From NCBI RefSeq assembly GCF_004328645.1, contig NZ_CP031395.1:62001-126000 (forward strand): a stretch of 64,000 nt of DNA, given 5' to 3'. This DNA is from Hylemonella gracilis. GTDB lineage: Bacteria; Pseudomonadota; Gammaproteobacteria; Burkholderiales; Burkholderiaceae_C. The position numbers were made by a program, and so were the translations under genes. A model generated the notes under the pieces. It saw only the letters and a list, made by a program, of their open reading frames with translations. It was not told where the DNA came from and did no database searches. Of the stretch, positions 61,151 through 64,000 are shown piece by piece. Position 1 is the first letter of the stretch. Each line of letters opens with the position of its first letter.

Positions 61151-62536
61151 TCACCGGACTCGTTTCGCAACTCGCTTCTTCTGTGGCGGGCTCTCTGGTC
61201 TTTGGAGATCCTTAAAGAGCTGCTCTTGGTTTCCTGCATCGTTGTTACGGACTACGTCGAGCAACATTTCAATCGCAAGGGCAATGTTGTCCACGTCTCT
61301 TTGATTGAGGGCGTTAGTAACATCTGAAGCATGATTTACGGTTTCTTCATGCCTCTCTCGTTCAAGATCGCTCAGACGCAGCTGGCAAGCTGCGCCAGCT
61401 AGCAACTCGACCGTTAGAGCTCGTGGATTCAATTTAACCAACTCCTTGACCCACTCGCCTGGACGATTCTGATTTTTTATGAGTTGGTACTCTGCCCAGC
61501 TCAAATCAGCGACGGGAGGATCGGTGAGAGCAAACGGCACGCGGACTAGCCGATCCACTGCTTTATACGCACGCATCCATCGACTATCCCAGCAAGTCGG
61601 CCCGCCGAGCCCAGCAAAAAGACCGGTCCATGCATAAACGCTTGGAAATGTGTTCTCGAAGTCCTCTAGCAAAGAAATGTGTGTGGTTCCTTGTCCTACC
61701 CAGAATGCGAATGCCGCTAAGTACATTGGCGTCCGAGAGCGAAGCTGGCTGCTTATGCTTGCCTCCTGAACAAGCTTAAGGGACGCACGTTCAAACTCTA
61801 TTACCCGCTGCTCAATTGGCCCTGATGACATTTTTCGAACGTCAACATTCAATTGCTCTAGGTCAGATATGGCGCCTCGCGGACCTGCTGAGTCCAATGC
61901 GCTCATAATCACATGGATAGCATTTGAAAGTTCGAAGTCTTGCTCACCACTGCCTTCTGCTAGGCTCCAAATCGGCTGAAGTACTTCAATCGAAATCGGT
62001 TTTCTTGAGAACAGCTTGTCATTCTCAATTTCAGAGATCCGTTGCCGAAGAATCTCGATCGCCTTCTTCGATCCCCGGTATAGCAGGTTCGTACGAGCCA
62101 CAGCGTAACTAAGACAACCGAACGCTCTAGATACAGGAATCTTGTCAACTGTGCTGGGCCTTTGCCCTTGCGATGCCATCTCGCCGAGTATCACACTCGA
62201 CCAAACAAATTCTTCATCTACTGCACGGGACAAAGCAATCGAGCCATCGGATATTCCATAGTCCTCCAAGCTAAGCAGCCTAGCCGTCTGTGAAATCGGA
62301 AATGCCTCCGGAGCATATGTCGCGATCCAGCCTAACAACTCTGGCGCATCAGCCTCTCGGACTATGACGAGACTCGGTCGCACCTGTGTCACATCTTGAT
62401 ATCCGACAATGAACTCACCAATTGTTGAAGGCAGAGACTCCGAGCTGCGCAGCGATTCCCTGCGGCCTTCCCGTGAGTAGAGAGACCTCACCAGTTCTGC
62501 GGGTGCCTCTGTCGTCCAATGCAGCTTCAATTGCAT
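61151..62536 (-). CDS. Unknown 461-residue protein in helicase operon
   Basis: A 461-residue protein I cannot assign. It begins MQLKLHWTTEAPAELVRSLY; later parts include RPSLVIVREADAPELLGWIA and AVARTNLLYRGSKKAIEILR, with long helical stretches (DLEQLNVDVRKM) and a Lys/Arg-rich end (PPQKKRVAKRVR). No transmembrane segment, signal or nuclease motif is clear. It follows the helicase by 8 bp. AT-rich codon use differs from the backbone, a sign of recent arrival. It may be the effector of a defence-type module. Confidence 0.75.
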   Translation of the reverse strand: MQLKLHWTTEAPAELVRSLYSREGRRESLRSSESLPSTIGEFIVGYQDVTQVRPSLVIVREADAPELLGWIATYAPEAFPISQTARLLSLEDYGISDGSIALSRAVDEEFVWSSVILGEMASQGQRPSTVDKIPVSRAFGCLSYAVARTNLLYRGSKKAIEILRQRISEIENDKLFSRKPISIEVLQPIWSLAEGSGEQDFELSNAIHVIMSALDSAGPRGAISDLEQLNVDVRKMSSGPIEQRVIEFERASLKLVQEASISSQLRSRTPMYLAAFAFWVGQGTTHISLLEDFENTFPSVYAWTGLFAGLGGPTCWDSRWMRAYKAVDRLVRVPFALTDPPVADLSWAEYQLIKNQNRPGEWVKELVKLNPRALTVELLAGAACQLRLSDLERERHEETVNHASDVTNALNQRDVDNIALAIEMLLDVVRNNDAGNQEQLFKDLQRPESPPQKKRVAKRVR

Positions 62537-62544
62537 ACCAATCC

Positions 62545-63684
62545 TTAGAACACAGCACCAATATCGGGTATGACCTCAGCCGCAAATGCCGTAGCCATTG
62601 CGGCTGGTAGCTTCCCCGTAAAGTAAACACGCAACGAAGTCTTGGCTCGAGTAACCGCAGTGAATTGCAGAGTTCGCCTCCCAAGTGGTCCTTTGTACAT
62701 TCGTTCTGCGGCAACAATGTTCACCGCACGAAACTCCATGCCCTTGGCCGAATGGCAGGTCACTACGAAGACTCTTTTTCCATCCGGGAAATCTCTTCCA
62801 TCTTCGCCGTGATACTCCACAAAGTCTCTAAACTCAGCCGCGTCGAACGAGCTACGTACTGCATCTAGCACTCCATGCTTGAAAGTCGGGAGCAAAACTC
62901 CCACGGTCTCCCCAGGGAAAGACTTCAGCTGCAATCTAACGTTTTCAGTAAGTTTGAGACACTGCTCAGCCAGATCTGAGCATTTCACGGATTCTGCCGT
63001 GGACGGCAACTTTTCGTCGTATTGGCAGCGTTTCAGAAGCGTAGGCTGCCCCGGATCAGGCGGATAGATCGTATCCGCAACGTGGCAAATAGCACGTCCA
63101 ATTCGGTAGTGAAACTGAAGTAGTCTTTCGGCGTAACCCGCCGCTTTTGCGGCCTCTACTCCATTCCCTGCATAAATCGACTGACGAGTATCGCCAGCAA
63201 CCATGATGCGAGGCGACAAACGTCCCAGAACCGCTAGCTCCGGCCCCTCCAGGTCTTGCACTTCATCGATAACTATCGCGTCATAGAAACCATTCGGCAA
63301 TTGCTGCGTTATGTCAGCCAAATGGTTTGAGAAATACTTCCGACTGTCCTCGTAGTGCTCTGGAATGTCCTTCAACAAATCTGGCCGATAGTCCGCTGCA
63401 ATTTCATAGGCCCATTTCCGATAGGTCTTTACTTGCTCGGGCTCTATGATCTTCTTTGGTCCAATTCCAGTCTTAATGAACTCCGAAAGCGAACGTCCAA
63501 CTGTTAAAAAGAGAACATTTTTCTTCCCCGCCACTGCCAGCCATTTCAGCCGCAACAAAAGTAGGTTTGTCTTACCGCTTCCAGGCGGCCCAAGAACGAT
63601 GTATTTCCCATCTTGTGGCAAGTTAACTACTGCCTTTTGTTCGTCAATGAGGTCTTTCTCCTCTTTCCACCAGCTCCCCTGCAT
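62545..63684 (-). CDS. Short UvrD/Rep-like superfamily I helicase
   Basis: A 379-residue SF1 ATPase with all main motifs: a Q-like IDEQKAVV, Walker A LGPPGSGKTN (Lys38), Walker B AIVIDEVQDLEG, motif III VAGDTRQSIYAG, motif IV FHYRIGRAI, motif V VTCHSAKGMEFRAV and motif VI FTAVTRAKTSLRVYF. It is little more than half the length of UvrD, mostly because the 1B and 2B subdomains are small or absent, as in UvrD-like helicases of defence operons. Its ATG is one base after the stop of the preceding gene. It would act on DNA, perhaps with its two partners. Confidence 0.9.
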   Translation of the reverse strand: MQGSWWKEEKDLIDEQKAVVNLPQDGKYIVLGPPGSGKTNLLLLRLKWLAVAGKKNVLFLTVGRSLSEFIKTGIGPKKIIEPEQVKTYRKWAYEIAADYRPDLLKDIPEHYEDSRKYFSNHLADITQQLPNGFYDAIVIDEVQDLEGPELAVLGRLSPRIMVAGDTRQSIYAGNGVEAAKAAGYAERLLQFHYRIGRAICHVADTIYPPDPGQPTLLKRCQYDEKLPSTAESVKCSDLAEQCLKLTENVRLQLKSFPGETVGVLLPTFKHGVLDAVRSSFDAAEFRDFVEYHGEDGRDFPDGKRVFVVTCHSAKGMEFRAVNIVAAERMYKGPLGRRTLQFTAVTRAKTSLRVYFTGKLPAAMATAFAAEVIPDIGAVF

Positions 63685-63685
63685 T

Positions 63686-64000
63686 TCAATCCCCTAGTTG
63701 GAGTTCAACTTGCGTCGGCTCACCCTGCTCCAGTATCTCCACAGCGCGTACCAACAAGTTTGCTACTACTTCGAATACCGACTGAGCATGAACTTCGAAG
63801 TTCGTGCTATCAGGTTCCATCACCGTGACGACCCTTCCGACACGGAATTGAGGTTCGGAGGTTTTATGCACCAATGCACCTTGCACCGTAATGCCTGCCG
63901 ACCCTCCAGCGCCGTCAATAGCAGGCGGCCAGTGCACTGCGATATAGAAATCAGTCGCTTGATCGGTTGCAGGGAAATGAAGCCGCAGAATTGAACGCGA
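63686..64000 (-). CDS. C-terminal part of an unknown gene (cut by window edge)
   Basis: An open frame of 104 codons runs to the window end with no start. The visible part reads through LHFPATDQATDFYIAVHWPP, then ITVQGALVHKTSEPQFRVGR, FEVHAQSVFEVVANLLVRA and ends EPTQVELQLGD. It is likely a folded C-terminal domain with mixed strands and helix. The stop is one base before the helicase start, so translation is coupled. Its function cannot be told from this part; it is the first visible gene of the cargo operon. Confidence 0.7.
   Translation of the reverse strand, partial: SRSILRLHFPATDQATDFYIAVHWPPAIDGAGGSAGITVQGALVHKTSEPQFRVGRVVTVMEPDSTNFEVHAQSVFEVVANLLVRAVEILEQGEPTQVELQLGD

Larger units (their letters stand above)
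55313..64000. mobile_element. Integrated element (left end, continues past window)
   Basis: The segment begins at the tRNA fragment and holds an integrase, a repeat block, two unknown proteins, an HTH protein, a P2 gpA-like replication endonuclease and an AT-richer cargo operon. Composition changes clearly after about 61100. The gene set fits a phage satellite or replicating integrative element. No structural phage or conjugation genes are seen in this part. Confidence 0.8.

Noticed and set aside
62545..64000. Gabija system (GajA/GajB)
   Set aside because: The helicase resembles GajB in type, but the visible part of the upstream gene shows no OLD/TOPRIM nuclease motif and there is an extra 461-aa gene.

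Overview
The window looks like chromosomal DNA of a high-GC betaproteobacterium, most likely Comamonadaceae (relatives of Acidovorax or Variovorax). The grounds are very GC-rich codon use, two Bug-type solute receptors, long GC-rich intergenic inverted repeats, and an abundance of MarR, LysR, GntR and AraC regulators beside ABC transporters. This is inference from content; no rRNA is present.

Positions 1-16170 hold a small AraC/VOC cluster, a complete urea ABC transporter (urtA-E, minus strand, with an unusual 609-bp gap before urtE), a Bug receptor/MarR/VOC/fumarylacetoacetase block, a patatin-like lipase, and an EmrR/EmrA/EmrB-type efflux operon with a clear promoter and operator.

Positions 16185-31890 are a nitrogen-scavenging island. 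One minus-strand operon encodes a BMP-family ABC importer, an AtzG-like small subunit (DUF4089), an AtzE-family amidohydrolase, an AtzH/HpxZ-like protein, a cysteine hydrolase resembling biuret hydrolases, and a GntR regulator. A divergent operon encodes a RutB-like cysteine hydrolase, a second amidase and a TetR regulator. A third unit encodes allophanate hydrolase (AtzF) with an SsuABC/TauABC-type importer. Together with the urea importer these suggest uptake and stepwise hydrolysis of small carbamoylated compounds (biuret, carboxybiuret, oxalurate or similar) to ammonia; the exact substrate is not established.

Positions 32378-55251 contain a chemoreceptor whose 3' end is frameshifted, a LysR regulator divergent from a FAH-family hydrolase/HyuA/HyuB/small protein/Bug receptor operon, an AraC regulator, an MFS exporter, AMP nucleosidase, an NCS1 transporter fused to a hybrid histidine kinase with its LuxR-type response regulator, a siderophore uptake block (TonB receptor, PepSY protein, small membrane protein), and a GAF-GGDEF diguanylate cyclase.

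From about 55313 to the right edge is an integrated mobile element. It begins at a 3' tRNA fragment (anticodon CAT), carries a tyrosine integrase with repeats upstream, a CTAG-rich repeat block, two uncharacterised proteins (one with HEILH), a small HTH protein overlapping a P2 gpA-like HUH replication endonuclease, and then an AT-richer cargo operon (truncated gene, short UvrD-like helicase, 461-aa protein of unknown family) that is a candidate for an undescribed defence-type system. The right end of the element lies outside the window.
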